From Herbidospora cretacea (lineage in GTDB: Bacteria; Actinomycetota; Actinomycetes; Streptosporangiales; Streptosporangiaceae), in NCBI RefSeq assembly GCF_001570605.1, contig NZ_BBXG01000023.1:1-64000 (forward strand): a DNA stretch of 64,000 nucleotides. The letters are read 5' to 3'. This document shows, piece after piece, positions 17,059-26,365 of the stretch. The position numbers and the translations under genes are program-made. The number at the start of each line of letters is the position of its first letter. Positions within the stretch are counted from its first letter, which is position 1. The notes under the pieces were generated by a model that was not told the origin of the DNA, ran no database searches, and saw nothing but the letters and a program-made list of their open reading frames with translations.

Positions 17059-18444
17059 GTGGCGCCGTCCCTGCGCAGGATCGCCTCGATGGCCGGGCTC
17101 CGGGTCCTGGTCGGGGCCGGTGCGCTCGACCGTCCGGTGCGCTGGGTCGCCGTGAGCGAGCTGGAGGACCCGACGCCGTTCCTCGAAGGCGGGGAACTGG
17201 TGCTCACCACCGGGATGCGGACCGCCTCGTGGCGGCCGTACATCAACCGGCTCGTGCACCGGGGCGTCGCGGGCCTCGGCTTCGGTGTCGGCCTCAGCCA
17301 CGCGCGGGTCCCCGCCGACCTGGTCACCGCCGCCTCGGAGGCGGGGCTGCCGCTGGTCGAGGTGGCCCAGGAGACCCCGTTCATCGCCATCGGCAAGGCC
17401 GTCAGCGACCTGCTGGCCGCCGAGCACTACGAGGAGATCAGGGGCGCGTTCGAGGCCCAGGGGCGCCTCACCAGGGCCGCCCTGCGCGGTGACGGCGCGG
17501 CGGCGGTGGCCGACCGGCTGGCCCGCGAGATCGGCGGCTGGGTGGTGCTGCTCGACGAGACCGGCACGGTCCGCCACGCCACCCCGCCCGAGGCGGGCGG
17601 GCGCGCGGCCGGGCTGCGGGGGGAGTTCGCCCGGCTCAAGAGCGGCGCGGCGGCGATCGCGCTGGCCGGGCCGGAGGAGAACGTCGTCGTCCAGCCCCTC
17701 GGCGGGCGCGGCTTCTTCGCGGTGGGCGCCGGCCACCCGTTCACCCCGATCTCGCACGCGATCGTCAACGCCGCCGCCTCGCTGCTCACCCTGGCCCTGG
17801 AGCAGGGCACCGCGCCCGAACGGCTGCGCTCGGCGGTGCTCCGCCTGCTGATCGCGGGGGAGACCGGCACGGCCCGCGAGGTCCTCGCCGACGTCGGCGT
17901 GACGCTGCCGGACGACCCCGTGGTGGCCCTGGCCGTCAGCGGGAGCGGCCCCTTGCGGGCCTTCCACGCGCCCCACGGCGACCTGACCGTCGTGATCTGC
18001 GCCGAATCCGAGCTGCCGGACGTGCTCGACGCCCTCGACGAGCCGGTGGGCATCAGCCTCCCCGGGCCGCTGACCTGCGTGGCGACCGCCGTCGACCAGG
18101 CGGTCCGGGCCTACCGGGCCGACCGGGGCAAGCTCGGCTTCGCCGACCTCGCGGGCCAGGGGCTGCTCGGCCTGCTCGACGCGGGCGCGGTCCGGGCCTA
18201 CGCCGAGGTACTGCTGGCCCCTCTCGGCGAGCGGCGCGGCGACCTGCGGGAGTCGCTCCAGGCCTATCTGGCCTGCAACGGCCACTGGGACGCCGCCGCG
18301 CAGCGGCTCGGCGTGCACCGGCACACCCTGCGCTATCGCATGAAGAAGGCGGCCGAACTGCTGGGGCGCGACCTCGACGACCCGGCGGCGCGGGCCGAGC
18401 TGTGGATCGCGCTCAGTGCTCCCGGGTCACCAGGAACTGGTTGA
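17059..18444 (+). CDS. PucR family regulator, GABA-locus type
   Basis: The 461-residue protein starts at GTG 17059, which has AAAGGGGGG about eight bases upstream. The N-terminal PucR ligand domain is recognisable by ELEDPTPFLEGGELVLTTGM. A central variable region follows. The C-terminus carries the PucR helix-turn-helix, with NGHWDAAAQRLGVHRHTLRYRM (about 415-436). It is divergent from gabT and is the likely activator of GABA use, responding to GABA or a derivative; this is inferred from position. It is a distant paralogue of the PucR at 4282-5883. The 3' end overlaps the convergent TetR gene by 32 bp. Confidence 0.9.
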   Translation: MAPSLRRIASMAGLRVLVGAGALDRPVRWVAVSELEDPTPFLEGGELVLTTGMRTASWRPYINRLVHRGVAGLGFGVGLSHARVPADLVTAASEAGLPLVEVAQETPFIAIGKAVSDLLAAEHYEEIRGAFEAQGRLTRAALRGDGAAAVADRLAREIGGWVVLLDETGTVRHATPPEAGGRAAGLRGEFARLKSGAAAIALAGPEENVVVQPLGGRGFFAVGAGHPFTPISHAIVNAAASLLTLALEQGTAPERLRSAVLRLLIAGETGTAREVLADVGVTLPDDPVVALAVSGSGPLRAFHAPHGDLTVVICAESELPDVLDALDEPVGISLPGPLTCVATAVDQAVRAYRADRGKLGFADLAGQGLLGLLDAGAVRAYAEVLLAPLGERRGDLRESLQAYLACNGHWDAAAQRLGVHRHTLRYRMKKAAELLGRDLDDPAARAELWIALSAPGSPGTG

Positions 18445-19042
18445 TCGTGGCGTTGGTGACCACGGTGTAGGTCTGGGCGTCCGGCAGATGACCGGCACGT
18501 TCCAGAGAGATCGCCCCCTGGGCGGCGGCCCAGAGCGCGTCGGCGACGCGGCGCGGCTGGGTCGGGATCAGGTAGCCGGCCGAGATGCAGTCGGCGATCA
18601 CCCGGTCGAACAGGTTGAGCGCGGCGCGGGCGAGAGTGCGGGCCCGCTCGGAGGGGACGAAGCCCGGGATGGCGCACTCGAACATCAGGCTGTAGTAGCC
18701 GGGCTCGGCTAGGGCCGCCTCGCGGTAGGCCGGGCCGAGCGACTGGAGGTACTCGAACGGGTCGGTGCGCTGCGGCACGGCCGCCAGGCGGCGCTGGAAG
18801 CGCTCGAACCCCTCAAGGTAGAGGGCCTCGGCGAGGCCTTCCTTGCTGCCGAACATCGTGTAGATGACGGTGGTCGCGCAACCGGCCTCGGCGGCGATGC
18901 GGCGCACGGTTAGGCTCTCGGGCCCGGCGGTGATCAGCAGTTCGCTCGCGACGTCGAGGAGTTTGGTGCGGAGCTCATCGTAGGTACTCCGCTGGCCGAG
19001 AGCGTATGCGCCCTGCAATCCGAGCGGGACCGGCGTGGCCAT
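18413..19042 (-). CDS. TetR family transcriptional regulator
   Basis: The 209-residue protein has a TetR helix-turn-helix at about 20-65 (VRRIAAEAGCATTVIYTMFGSKEGL) and an all-helical C-terminal ligand domain. The start is uncertain. ATG 19042 (MATPVPLGLQG) has GAAGGG upstream at long spacing; in-frame starts at 19078 and 19108 would add a Ser/Gly-rich leader. It is divergent from the aldehyde dehydrogenase gene, and the palindrome at 19180-19195 between them is a plausible operator, so it may co-control the GABA branch with PucR. The effector is unknown. Confidence 0.87.
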   Translation of the reverse strand: MATPVPLGLQGAYALGQRSTYDELRTKLLDVASELLITAGPESLTVRRIAAEAGCATTVIYTMFGSKEGLAEALYLEGFERFQRRLAAVPQRTDPFEYLQSLGPAYREAALAEPGYYSLMFECAIPGFVPSERARTLARAALNLFDRVIADCISAGYLIPTQPRRVADALWAAAQGAISLERAGHLPDAQTYTVVTNATINQFLVTREH

Positions 19043-19179
19043 GAGCGACGAGCCCTTCTCATCAAGGGGTCCTCGCATCGGACCCGAACCTTGACTTAAC
19101 CACGCCACTCAGTCTTCAAACCGCCCCGCAATGGAAAACATCCTGAAATTGCGGCGCAACCGTGACATGGGCTTGGAAC

Positions 19180-19195
19180 GCGGACACTTGTCCGC
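19180..19195. promoter_or_regulatory. Palindrome GCGGACA-CT-TGTCCGC upstream of aldehyde dehydrogenase
   Basis: A perfect 7-2-7 palindrome sits about 77 bp upstream of the dehydrogenase start and 138 bp upstream of the TetR start. Its GGACA/TGTCC halves resemble the GGACAAA repeats upstream of the pucR gene at 17012-17046. It could therefore bind either the adjacent TetR or the nearby PucR. Confidence 0.55.
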
Positions 19196-19271
19196 AATGG
19201 CCACGTGATTGCGGCCGATTGTGCGATGCGGAGTAAGGCCCGTCACACGATAGTGGCATAGCGTCGGATCT

Positions 19272-20702
19272 ATGACCGAAGCCATGCCTTTCTGGATCGC
19301 CGGCCGTCCCGCGACGGGGGAGGCCGAGCTGACCGTCACCAACTCCCACGACGGCCGGACCGTCGGCGTCACCTCCGTGCCGGCCCCCGATCAGGTCGAG
19401 GAGGCCGTGGCCGCCGCCCACGCCGTGGCGCGTGAGGCCGCCGCGCTGCCGATCCACGTGCGCGCCGAGGCGCTGGCCCACGTGTCCCGACGGCTCGCCG
19501 AGCGGGCCGACGAGATCGCCGCCCTGATCAGCGGTGAGAACGGCAAGCCGATGTTCTGGGCCAGGGGAGAGGTGAGCCGGGCCGTCTCCACCTTCCGGTT
19601 CGCCGCCGAGGAGACCCGCCGGTTCAGCGGCGAGGTGGTGCGGCTCGACACCGAGGCCGCCGCCACCGGCCGGATGGCCTACGTCTCCCGGGTGCCGCGG
19701 GGGCCGATCCTGGCGATCTCGCCGTTCAACTTCCCCCTCAACCTGGTCGCCCACAAGGTCGCCCCGGCCATCGCGGTCGGCGCGCCGGTGATCGTCAAGC
19801 CCGCCCCCAAGACGCCGCTGTCGGCGCTGGTGCTGGGCGAGATCCTGGCCGAGACCGACCTGCCCGAGGGCATGTTCTCGATCCTGCCGGTGCCCAACGA
19901 GCGGGCGTCCGCGCTGGTCGACGACCCGCGCCTGCCGGTGGTGTCCTTCACCGGTTCCAGCCCCGTCGGGTACGCGATCATGGACCAGGTCCCCCGCAAG
20001 CACGTCACCCTGGAGCTCGGCGGCAACGCCGCGGCCCTGGTCCTGGCCGACGCCGACCTCGACTGGGCCGCCACCCGGATCGCGCTGTTCTCCAACTACC
20101 AGGCCGGGCAGAGCTGCATCGCCGTCCAGCGGGTCATCGTCGACGAGAGCGTCGCCGACGCCTTCGAGAGCAAGCTGGTCGCGGCCGTGGGCACCCTGGT
20201 CACCGGCGACCCCGCCGACGAGAAGACCCAGGTCGGGCCGCTGGTCTCGGTCGAGGCGGCCGAGCGGGTGGAGGCCTGGGTGACCGAGGCGGTCGCCTCC
20301 GGCGCCAGGGTTCTGGCGGGCGGCACCCGCGACGGCGCCACCTACGCCCCGACCGTGCTGACCGACGTGCGCAAGGACGCCAAGGTCGTCCGCGAGGAGG
20401 TCTTCGGGCCGGTCCTGGTGATCTCCCGGGTCTCCGGCCCCGACGAGGCGTTCGCCGAGGCCAACGACTCGGCCTACGGCCTCCAGGCCGGCGTCTTCAC
20501 CCGCAGCCTCGACCTGGCCTTCAGGGCCAACCGCGAGCTGGAGGTGGGCGGCGTGATCATCGGCGACGTGCCGTCATACCGGGCCGACCAGATGCCCTAC
20601 GGCGGCGTGAAGGACTCCGGCGTCGGCCGTGAAGGGCTGCGTTCTGCCATGGACGATTACACCTACGAGAAAGTCATGGTCCTTACAGGCTTGACGATCT
20701 GA
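19272..20702 (+). CDS. NAD(P)-dependent aldehyde dehydrogenase, probable succinate-semialdehyde dehydrogenase
   Basis: This 476-residue ALDH-superfamily enzyme has the catalytic Cys282 in YQAGQSCIAVQR, the general-base glutamate in LELGGNAAALV, and the Rossmann FTGSSPVGYAI. The SPFNFPLNLVAHKVAPAI block is typical of soluble semialdehyde dehydrogenases. In the GABA neighbourhood its likely role is oxidising succinate semialdehyde, the GabT product, to succinate. The C-terminal VIIGDVPSYRADQMPYGGVKDSG differs from classical GabD, so another aldehyde substrate is possible. It is transcribed away from the TetR gene; PPK2 follows 66 bp later and may be separate. Confidence 0.85.
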   Translation: MTEAMPFWIAGRPATGEAELTVTNSHDGRTVGVTSVPAPDQVEEAVAAAHAVAREAAALPIHVRAEALAHVSRRLAERADEIAALISGENGKPMFWARGEVSRAVSTFRFAAEETRRFSGEVVRLDTEAAATGRMAYVSRVPRGPILAISPFNFPLNLVAHKVAPAIAVGAPVIVKPAPKTPLSALVLGEILAETDLPEGMFSILPVPNERASALVDDPRLPVVSFTGSSPVGYAIMDQVPRKHVTLELGGNAAALVLADADLDWAATRIALFSNYQAGQSCIAVQRVIVDESVADAFESKLVAAVGTLVTGDPADEKTQVGPLVSVEAAERVEAWVTEAVASGARVLAGGTRDGATYAPTVLTDVRKDAKVVREEVFGPVLVISRVSGPDEAFAEANDSAYGLQAGVFTRSLDLAFRANRELEVGGVIIGDVPSYRADQMPYGGVKDSGVGREGLRSAMDDYTYEKVMVLTGLTI

Positions 20703-20768
20703 CGAATTTTGGGTGACAAAAACGGGCATAGGGGATTGGGTCTTCCGTTTCAGGTAAAGGCTTCGGCT

Positions 20769-21692
20769 ATGAAGGCGGATGATGTCGTGGACCTCCTGGG
20801 CCGCACCCCAGGGCTGTGGGTCAATGACGAAGACGGCGACGACGACCCCGTGCTGCTGCGCTCCGACGGCAGCCCGGTCGACACCTGGCGTGAGCACTAC
20901 CCCTACGACCAACGTCTCGAGCGGCCCAGCTACGAGCGGGACAAGCGCCTGCTCCAGATCGAACTGCTCAAGCTGCAATATTGGCTGAAGGACACCGGTG
21001 GCCGCCTGGTCATCCTGTTCGAGGGCCGCGACGCCGCCGGGAAGGGCGGCACGATCAAGCGCTTCATGGAGCACCTCAACCCCCGCGGCGCCACCGTGGT
21101 CGCGCTGGAGAAGCCCAGCGAGCGCGAACGCACCTCGTGGTACTTCCAGCGCTACATCAGCCACATGCCCGCCGCCGGGGAGATCGTCCTGTTCGACCGG
21201 TCGTGGTACAACCGGGCCGGCGTCGAACGGGTGATGGGCTTCTGCACCGACGAGCAGTACGAGGAGTTCATGGTCCAGGCCCCGATGGTCGAGCAGCTGC
21301 TCGTCCGCGACGGGATCAAGCTGGTGAAACTCTGGTTCTCGGTGTCCCGCGCCGAGCAGCGCACCCGGTTCGTCATCCGGCAGGTCGACCCGGTGCGCCA
21401 GTGGAAGCTCTCCCCGATGGACATCGCCTCCCTGGACAAGTGGGACGAGTACACCCAGGCCAAGGAGCGCATGTTCGTCAGCACCGACACCGACGACGCC
21501 CCCTGGACGGTCATCAAGTCCAACGACAAGAAGCGCGGCCGCGTCGAGGCGATGCGTCACGTGCTGAGCCTGTTCGACTACGACGACAAGGACAAGACCA
21601 TCGTCGGCACCCCCGACCCCCTGATCGTCCGCAAGGCGGCCGACATCGTCGACGAGGACATGTCCGAAGAGGGCGACGAGTTCAGGTACTAG
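20769..21692 (+). CDS. ppk2: Polyphosphate kinase 2 family protein
   Basis: The 307-residue protein carries the PPK2 P-loop EGRDAAGKGGTIKRF and the lid/Walker B segment FDRSWYNRAGVERVMGF. PPK2 enzymes move phosphate between polyphosphate and nucleoside mono- or diphosphates, so this protein probably regenerates GTP or ATP from polyphosphate or the reverse. An acidic N-terminal stretch (NDEDGDDDP) precedes the kinase core and an acidic tail ends it. ATG 20769 follows AAAGG; the frame is open from 20709. The stop overlaps the convergent protease gene by the 4-bp palindrome CTAG. Confidence 0.93.
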   Translation: MKADDVVDLLGRTPGLWVNDEDGDDDPVLLRSDGSPVDTWREHYPYDQRLERPSYERDKRLLQIELLKLQYWLKDTGGRLVILFEGRDAAGKGGTIKRFMEHLNPRGATVVALEKPSERERTSWYFQRYISHMPAAGEIVLFDRSWYNRAGVERVMGFCTDEQYEEFMVQAPMVEQLLVRDGIKLVKLWFSVSRAEQRTRFVIRQVDPVRQWKLSPMDIASLDKWDEYTQAKERMFVSTDTDDAPWTVIKSNDKKRGRVEAMRHVLSLFDYDDKDKTIVGTPDPLIVRKAADIVDEDMSEEGDEFRY

Positions 21693-22642
21693 GCCTTCTC
21701 CGCCATGTCGAACACCTGCTTGGCGGCGCTGCCGAAGTAGGGGCCGTACATCATCGTGTTGTCGTCGCTGTACTTGAAGCTGCTGACCGACGTCACCGTG
21801 CCACGCCCCGTGGCCGGGTCGAAGCCGGACAGCCACGGCCCCCCGCTCGCCCCCGCCGTCAGATCACACCGGAGCCCCTGGTCGTGGGTCTGGCTGTGGG
21901 GGTCGGGCCTGGCCGCGCCCGCGCAGTACATGAGCCGCTCGCCGTCGTAGGGCGGGTCGGCCGGGTAGCCGAAGCCGTGGGTCTGCTGGCCCCGCTTCAC
22001 CCCGAAACCGATCTCCAGCGCGCCCGCCACGTCGTTGACGTGGCGGCCCAGCTGGGCGTTGAGGGCGACCATGCCCACGTCGTAGCTGTCGTCGGCGGCC
22101 CTGGACCAGGGCCCGGCGACGAACATGCGGCGGGCCGAGAACGTGCCCAGCGGGCGGGCGCCCTCGTCGTAGGCGGGCACGAACACCCAGTTGCGGGCCC
22201 ACGCGCCGGTGCCGTCCTTGACGCAGTGCCCGGCGGTGACCACCACGTCGCGGTTGGCCGACCGGACCGACCCGGCCGAGCAGACGAAGTCGACGCCGTC
22301 CATGGTCAGGAAGACCCGGCCGGCGGCCCGCCCCACCAGGCCGCCGGACTGCCACCGCGCCGAGGACGTCGGCGCGGCCTGACGGGCCCGCGCCGGCGCC
22401 GCCTGCCTGCGCCTCTGCGGGCCCTGCCGCTCCTCCGGCCCGATGCCGGAGGTGAGCTTCCGCACCACTTCCAGGAGCCCTATGGGCAGGGCCTTCGCCA
22501 TCCGCTCCTGGGTCCAGTAGTTCTCCGGGACGGCCGCCGCCCTGTGGTGAGCGACATCGTGGTGGACGACATCGGGCGGCGGCGCGGCGGCCGGGGTGAG
22601 CGAGGCGAGGGCGAGCGTCAGAGCGGCCAGGACGGGGGTCAT
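21689..22642 (-). CDS. Secreted trypsin-like serine protease (V8/S1 fold)
   Basis: The 317-residue protein has a signal peptide (about 1-20), a prosegment with NYWTQERMAKALP, and a chymotrypsin-fold catalytic domain. The catalytic residues are His in VVTAGHC, Asp in SYDVGMVAL and Ser in AGASGGPWLSGF. Two cysteine pairs are likely (CSAG with GHC; YCAG with RCDL). The family resembles glutamyl-endopeptidase-like proteases of actinomycetes; the cleavage specificity is unknown. It lies 51 bp downstream of a co-directional paralogue at 22694-23734, so the pair arose by tandem duplication. The 3' end shares CTAG with ppk2. Confidence 0.9.
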   Translation of the reverse strand: MTPVLAALTLALASLTPAAAPPPDVVHHDVAHHRAAAVPENYWTQERMAKALPIGLLEVVRKLTSGIGPEERQGPQRRRQAAPARARQAAPTSSARWQSGGLVGRAAGRVFLTMDGVDFVCSAGSVRSANRDVVVTAGHCVKDGTGAWARNWVFVPAYDEGARPLGTFSARRMFVAGPWSRAADDSYDVGMVALNAQLGRHVNDVAGALEIGFGVKRGQQTHGFGYPADPPYDGERLMYCAGAARPDPHSQTHDQGLRCDLTAGASGGPWLSGFDPATGRGTVTSVSSFKYSDDNTMMYGPYFGSAAKQVFDMAEKA

Positions 22643-22693
22643 GGCCCCAGATTCTGGACCACGCAGAGTGTGCAGATGACTACTTTTGGTAAA

Positions 22694-23734
22694 TCAGGTG
22701 AGCGAGGTCCGCTGGGCGGCGTTGTAGAGCGCCTGCGCCTCGCCGCCGAAGTAGGGACCGAACATCCAGAAGCTGGCGAAGTTGTACTTGAAGCTGTTCA
22801 CCGAGTTCAGCAGGCCCGCGCCGGTCTTCTCGTTGAAGCTGGAGAACCAGGGGCCACCCGAGGAGCCGCCGGTCATGTCGCAGTCGAGGCCGAGGTCGTC
22901 GGACAGCAGGAAGTCGTCGAAGACCCGCCCGCTGCAGTAAGTGAGCTTCGAGCCGTTGTACGGCGCCGCCGCCGGGAAGCCGAAGGCGTACATCTGGCGG
23001 CCGCGCGGCTGGTTGAAGGCGATGCCCTGGCCGCCGACCACGTCGGTCAGGTACTCCCCGTCGAGCGGGGCCACCACGGCCGCCGCGACGTCGTGGTTCA
23101 TGTCCTCGCTGCGGCTCCACTGCGGCGTGGTGAGCAGGGTGGTGGCCACCCAGGTGCCATAGGGACGCTTGCCGTTGTCGTAGCCGGGCACGAAGGCCCA
23201 GTTCTTGTGGAACGCTCCACCCAGGCGCACACAGTGACCCGCGGTGATGACCACGCTCTTGTTGGCGCTCGTCACGGCGTTGCCCGAGCACGAGGCGTTC
23301 TTCCCGGCGCTCGCCCCCGACGCGACGGTGAAGAAGACCCGGCCCGAGGTCTTCACGACGGCGCCGCCGCCGTTCCAGGGGGCTCCGTCGGACTTGGGCG
23401 AGGCGGCGTCGGCGTCCCCGGCGGCCGCGTCGGCCGTGAGGGTGGGCTTGACGGAGGCGGGCTTGGCGTCGGGCAGGTCGAGGAAGGCCGCCGCGCCGCT
23501 GGCGAACCGCTGCGCGCTGGCCGCCGGGGCGTCGAGCGGCTTGGCCGCCTCCATCCGGGCCTCGGTCCAGAAGTTCTCCACGGCGCGCTGCTCGCTCTTG
23601 CTGTCGGCGGCCGCCACGACGACGGGCTTGGGCTCCGCGCCCTGGGCGGCCGAGGCCGGCAGCAGCGCGGCCACGACCGGGACGGTGACTAAGGGAGCCA
23701 ATCGGATCAGGCGGCGGGGCGCCGAGCCTTGCAT
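22694..23734 (-). CDS. Secreted trypsin-like serine protease, tandem paralogue
   Basis: The 346-residue protein has an N-terminal signal peptide (RRLIRLAPLVTVPVVAALLPASAAQG), a prosegment with NFWTEARMEAAKPLD that matches the neighbour's prosegment, and the catalytic core. The triad is His in VVITAGHCV, Asp in NHDVAAAVV and Ser in GGSSGGPWFSSF. Cysteines flank the His and Ser blocks. It is upstream in a probable two-gene unit with the protease at 21689. The prosegment is longer and Ala/Ser-rich. It is probably an extracellular scavenging protease; activation would need removal of the prosegment. Confidence 0.9.
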   Translation of the reverse strand: MQGSAPRRLIRLAPLVTVPVVAALLPASAAQGAEPKPVVVAAADSKSEQRAVENFWTEARMEAAKPLDAPAASAQRFASGAAAFLDLPDAKPASVKPTLTADAAAGDADAASPKSDGAPWNGGGAVVKTSGRVFFTVASGASAGKNASCSGNAVTSANKSVVITAGHCVRLGGAFHKNWAFVPGYDNGKRPYGTWVATTLLTTPQWSRSEDMNHDVAAAVVAPLDGEYLTDVVGGQGIAFNQPRGRQMYAFGFPAAAPYNGSKLTYCSGRVFDDFLLSDDLGLDCDMTGGSSGGPWFSSFNEKTGAGLLNSVNSFKYNFASFWMFGPYFGGEAQALYNAAQRTSLT

Positions 23735-23891
23735 GCGTACCTCCGTTGACGGATGTCCTGACGGGCGAAATTAGCGACCCCGGTGTCCCTCTTTCTCCTT
23801 TATGTACATACGGATATAGCTGGATTTGGGCATAGATAACGTGGAATCACCCTGGGCTCAGGCGTACCGGGACGTGGCGCACAATGGTGCG

Positions 23892-25070
23892 GTGAACCGA
23901 CCGGACATCTCCCCTCGCTCGATCATGGTGCTCGGCTCCACCGGATCCGTCGGCACCCAGGCTCTCGACGTCATCGCCCGCAACGGTTTCCGCGTCGCCG
24001 GGCTGGCCGCCGGCGGGGGCCGTCCCGACCTGCTGGCCCGGCAGGCCGCCGAGTTCGGCGTCCCCGTGGTCGCGGTGGCCGACCCGGCCGCGCTGCCCGC
24101 CCTCCGCGAGGCGCTCTCGGCGCTCGGTCTCGCGCCCGAGGTCCTGGTCGGTCCCGAAGGGGTGGCCGAGCTGGCCTCCCGGCCGTGCGACATCGTGCTC
24201 AACGGGATCACCGGGGCCCTCGGGCTGACCTCGACCCTGGAGACGCTGAAGGCCGGGACCACCCTGGCGCTGGCCAACAAGGAGTCGCTGATCATCGGCG
24301 GCCCGCTGGTCAAGCGGCTGGCCGCGCCCGGGCAGATCCTGCCGGTCGACTCCGAGCACTCGGCGCTGGCGCAGTGCCTGTGGGCGTCCGGTCCCGCCGG
24401 TCACCGGCCCGAGGCCGTGCGCAAGCTGGTCGTCACGGCCAGCGGCGGGCCGTTCCGGGGGCGGCGGCGGGCCGACCTGGCCGACGTGACGCCCGAGATG
24501 GCGCTCAACCATCCGACCTGGAACATGGGGCCGGTCATCACGATCAACTCGGCGACCCTGGTGAACAAGGGCCTGGAGGTCATCGAGGCCCACCTGCTGT
24601 TCGACATCGGGTTCGACCGGATCGAGGTGGTCGTCCATCCGCAGTCGATCATCCACTCGATGGTCGAGTTCGTCGACGGGTCGACGGTCGCGCAGGCCAG
24701 CCCGCCCGACATGCGGCTGCCGATCGCGCTGGCCCTGAGCCACCCCGGCCGCTTCCCGCATGTGTCCTCGCCGGTCGACTGGACCCGGGCCCACACGTGG
24801 ACGTTCGAGCCGCTCGACGTGGAGGCGTTCCCGTCGGTGCCGTTGGCCCGTCACGTGGGCGAGCAGGGCGGCACCGCCCCCGCGGTCTACAACGCGGCCA
24901 ACGAGGTCTGCGTCGAGGCCTTCCAGAAGGGGACGCTCCCGTTCCTCGCCATCGTCGACACGGTGGCCGCCGTCGTGGCCGAACACGAGGTCGGCCGGGC
25001 CGAGTCGATCGAGGAGGTCCTGGCGGCCGACGCCTGGGCCCGCGTCAGGGCGGCTGAGCTGACGGCTTAG
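23892..25070 (+). CDS. dxr: 1-deoxy-D-xylulose 5-phosphate reductoisomerase
   Basis: This 392-residue enzyme performs the first committed step of the MEP isoprenoid pathway, making 2-C-methyl-D-erythritol 4-phosphate with NADPH and a divalent metal. The NADPH loop [15 protein letters not shown], the LANKESLI block, the metal-site VDSEHSAL and the NHPTWNMG substrate loop are all present. GTG 23892 places the Rossmann motif at the usual distance; the frame is open from a TTG at 23826. ACAAT lies eight bases before the GTG, so the mRNA may be leaderless. The usual next gene, a site-2 protease, is missing. Confidence 0.95.
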   Translation: MNRPDISPRSIMVLGSTGSVGTQALDVIARNGFRVAGLAAGGGRPDLLARQAAEFGVPVVAVADPAALPALREALSALGLAPEVLVGPEGVAELASRPCDIVLNGITGALGLTSTLETLKAGTTLALANKESLIIGGPLVKRLAAPGQILPVDSEHSALAQCLWASGPAGHRPEAVRKLVVTASGGPFRGRRRADLADVTPEMALNHPTWNMGPVITINSATLVNKGLEVIEAHLLFDIGFDRIEVVVHPQSIIHSMVEFVDGSTVAQASPPDMRLPIALALSHPGRFPHVSSPVDWTRAHTWTFEPLDVEAFPSVPLARHVGEQGGTAPAVYNAANEVCVEAFQKGTLPFLAIVDTVAAVVAEHEVGRAESIEEVLAADAWARVRAAELTA

Positions 25071-25175
25071 ACGTCGCGGCGCCCGGCCCGCGCGGCCGGT
25101 CGGCGCCGGGGGCGGGCCTTCGCCGGTGGCGGTGGTCGAGGTCCGGGCAGGCGGAGCCGTAACGGAGAAAGCAGG

Positions 25176-25212
25176 GAGAAGGCCCGGGGCGGTCAGATCC
25201 CCGGGCCTTCTC
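25176..25212. terminator. Bidirectional terminator between dxr and LPMO gene
   Basis: GAGAAGGCCCGGGG (25176-25189) pairs perfectly with CCCCGGGCCTTCTC (25199-25212) across a 9-nt loop. The 14-bp stem sits between two convergent stops and is near-symmetric, so it can act for both. No long U-tract follows in either direction. Another CCGGCC / GGCCGG stem lies just upstream near 25083-25100. Confidence 0.8.
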
Positions 25213-25225
25213 AGATCACATCAGG

Positions 25226-26365
25226 TCACGCTGCGGTGCAGGTGAGGGTCGGGATCGGGTTGGTGCCCGACTGGGAGGCGAGGAAGCCGAATGTGGCTGT
25301 GGCGTTCGCCGCCAGGTTGCGGTTGTAGGCCTCAGGCACGGCCGTCACCTGGCCGCCCGAAGAGGTCTGGGTCGCGCCCCACATCTGGCTGATGGTCTGG
25401 CCGTTGGCGAAGGTCCACCTGACCGTCCATCCCTGGATGGCGGAGTTGCCGGCCTTGACCGTCACCGAACCGTTGAAGGCCCCCGGCCAGAAGCTGGCGA
25501 TCGAGTACGTCGCCGTGCAGCCGCCGTTGCCGCCGCTGGGCGACGGGGAGGGGGTCGGCGACGGGGACGGGGTCGGCGACGGGGACGGGGTGGGCGACGG
25601 GCTCGGCGTCGGGTTGGGCGACGGGCTGGGGTTGCCGCCGATGCCGGTCACCTGGCCGTTGCCGCCGTCGAAGACGACGTCGGAGCAGCCGTAGAACGTC
25701 TCGTTGCTGTCGGAGCGCTGCCACACCGAGTAGATGATGTGACGGCCGCTCTTGCCCGACGGCAGGTTGGCGTTCCAGTAGTAGTAGGCGTTCTCGTTGC
25801 CCGGGTTGCCGACGCTCGGCGGGTTGGTCGACGAGTCGAACGGGGCCGACTCCAGGTCGCTCCACGCCAGCGGGCGGGTCGGGCTCCAGGAGTCCTTGGT
25901 GATGTAGAGACGGAACGTGCCCGGGTGGGCGGCCCACTTGTTGTACCGCATCTGGATGCTCGCACCCGAGGTCAGGTGCGTCACCGGCCAGTCGTTGCGG
26001 GCCAGGTCGAAGCCGCTGAAGTTGTAGACGACCGCCGCGCCGGAGCACAGGGAGCCGTCAGGGATGAAGCCGGACATCCGGCCCGCGCCGTCCGAGCGCA
26101 GCGTCGCGAACCAGTTGTAGAGGGAGTTGGTCCCGCTCTGGGCGACCGCCGCCGCGCAGGCGGGGTTCTTGGGCTGGATGGCGCCGCTTCCGTTCAGGCC
26201 GTCCTTCCAGCACAGGTAGGTGCGACTGCCCGGCACCATCAGCGCGCCATGGGCCTGGGCGGGGCTGGAGACCAGCACGGTCACCGCCGTGGCCGCCAGT
26301 GCCACGACTGCGGTGGCGATGGCGGTGAGTCTGAATCTGATCGTTCTCTTACGTGGTCCGACCAC
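25226..26365 (-). CDS. Secreted AA10 lytic polysaccharide monooxygenase with CBM2
   Basis: The 379-residue protein has a twin-basic signal peptide ending PAQA, which exposes His1 in HGALMVPGSRTYLCW, the copper-brace histidine of AA10 enzymes. The second copper His is in NKWAAHPGTF. The catalytic domain (about 200 residues) is followed by a PSPSPTP linker of about 35 residues and a CBM2 (about 275-379, CTATYSIASFWPGAFNG). The enzyme oxidatively cleaves crystalline chitin or cellulose outside the cell; CBM2 leans to cellulose or chitin. GTG 26365 has AAAGGGA upstream; the frame is open to 26380. It sits between dxr and ispG, where an rseP-type gene is expected. Confidence 0.94.
   Translation of the reverse strand: MVGPRKRTIRFRLTAIATAVVALAATAVTVLVSSPAQAHGALMVPGSRTYLCWKDGLNGSGAIQPKNPACAAAVAQSGTNSLYNWFATLRSDGAGRMSGFIPDGSLCSGAAVVYNFSGFDLARNDWPVTHLTSGASIQMRYNKWAAHPGTFRLYITKDSWSPTRPLAWSDLESAPFDSSTNPPSVGNPGNENAYYYWNANLPSGKSGRHIIYSVWQRSDSNETFYGCSDVVFDGGNGQVTGIGGNPSPSPNPTPSPSPTPSPSPTPSPSPTPSPSPSGGNGGCTATYSIASFWPGAFNGSVTVKAGNSAIQGWTVRWTFANGQTISQMWGATQTSSGGQVTAVPEAYNRNLAANATATFGFLASQSGTNPIPTLTCTAA

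Noticed and set aside
23826-23891. Upstream TTG start for dxr
   Set aside because: The extra 22 residues are not typical of DXR, and GTG 23892 gives the standard length.
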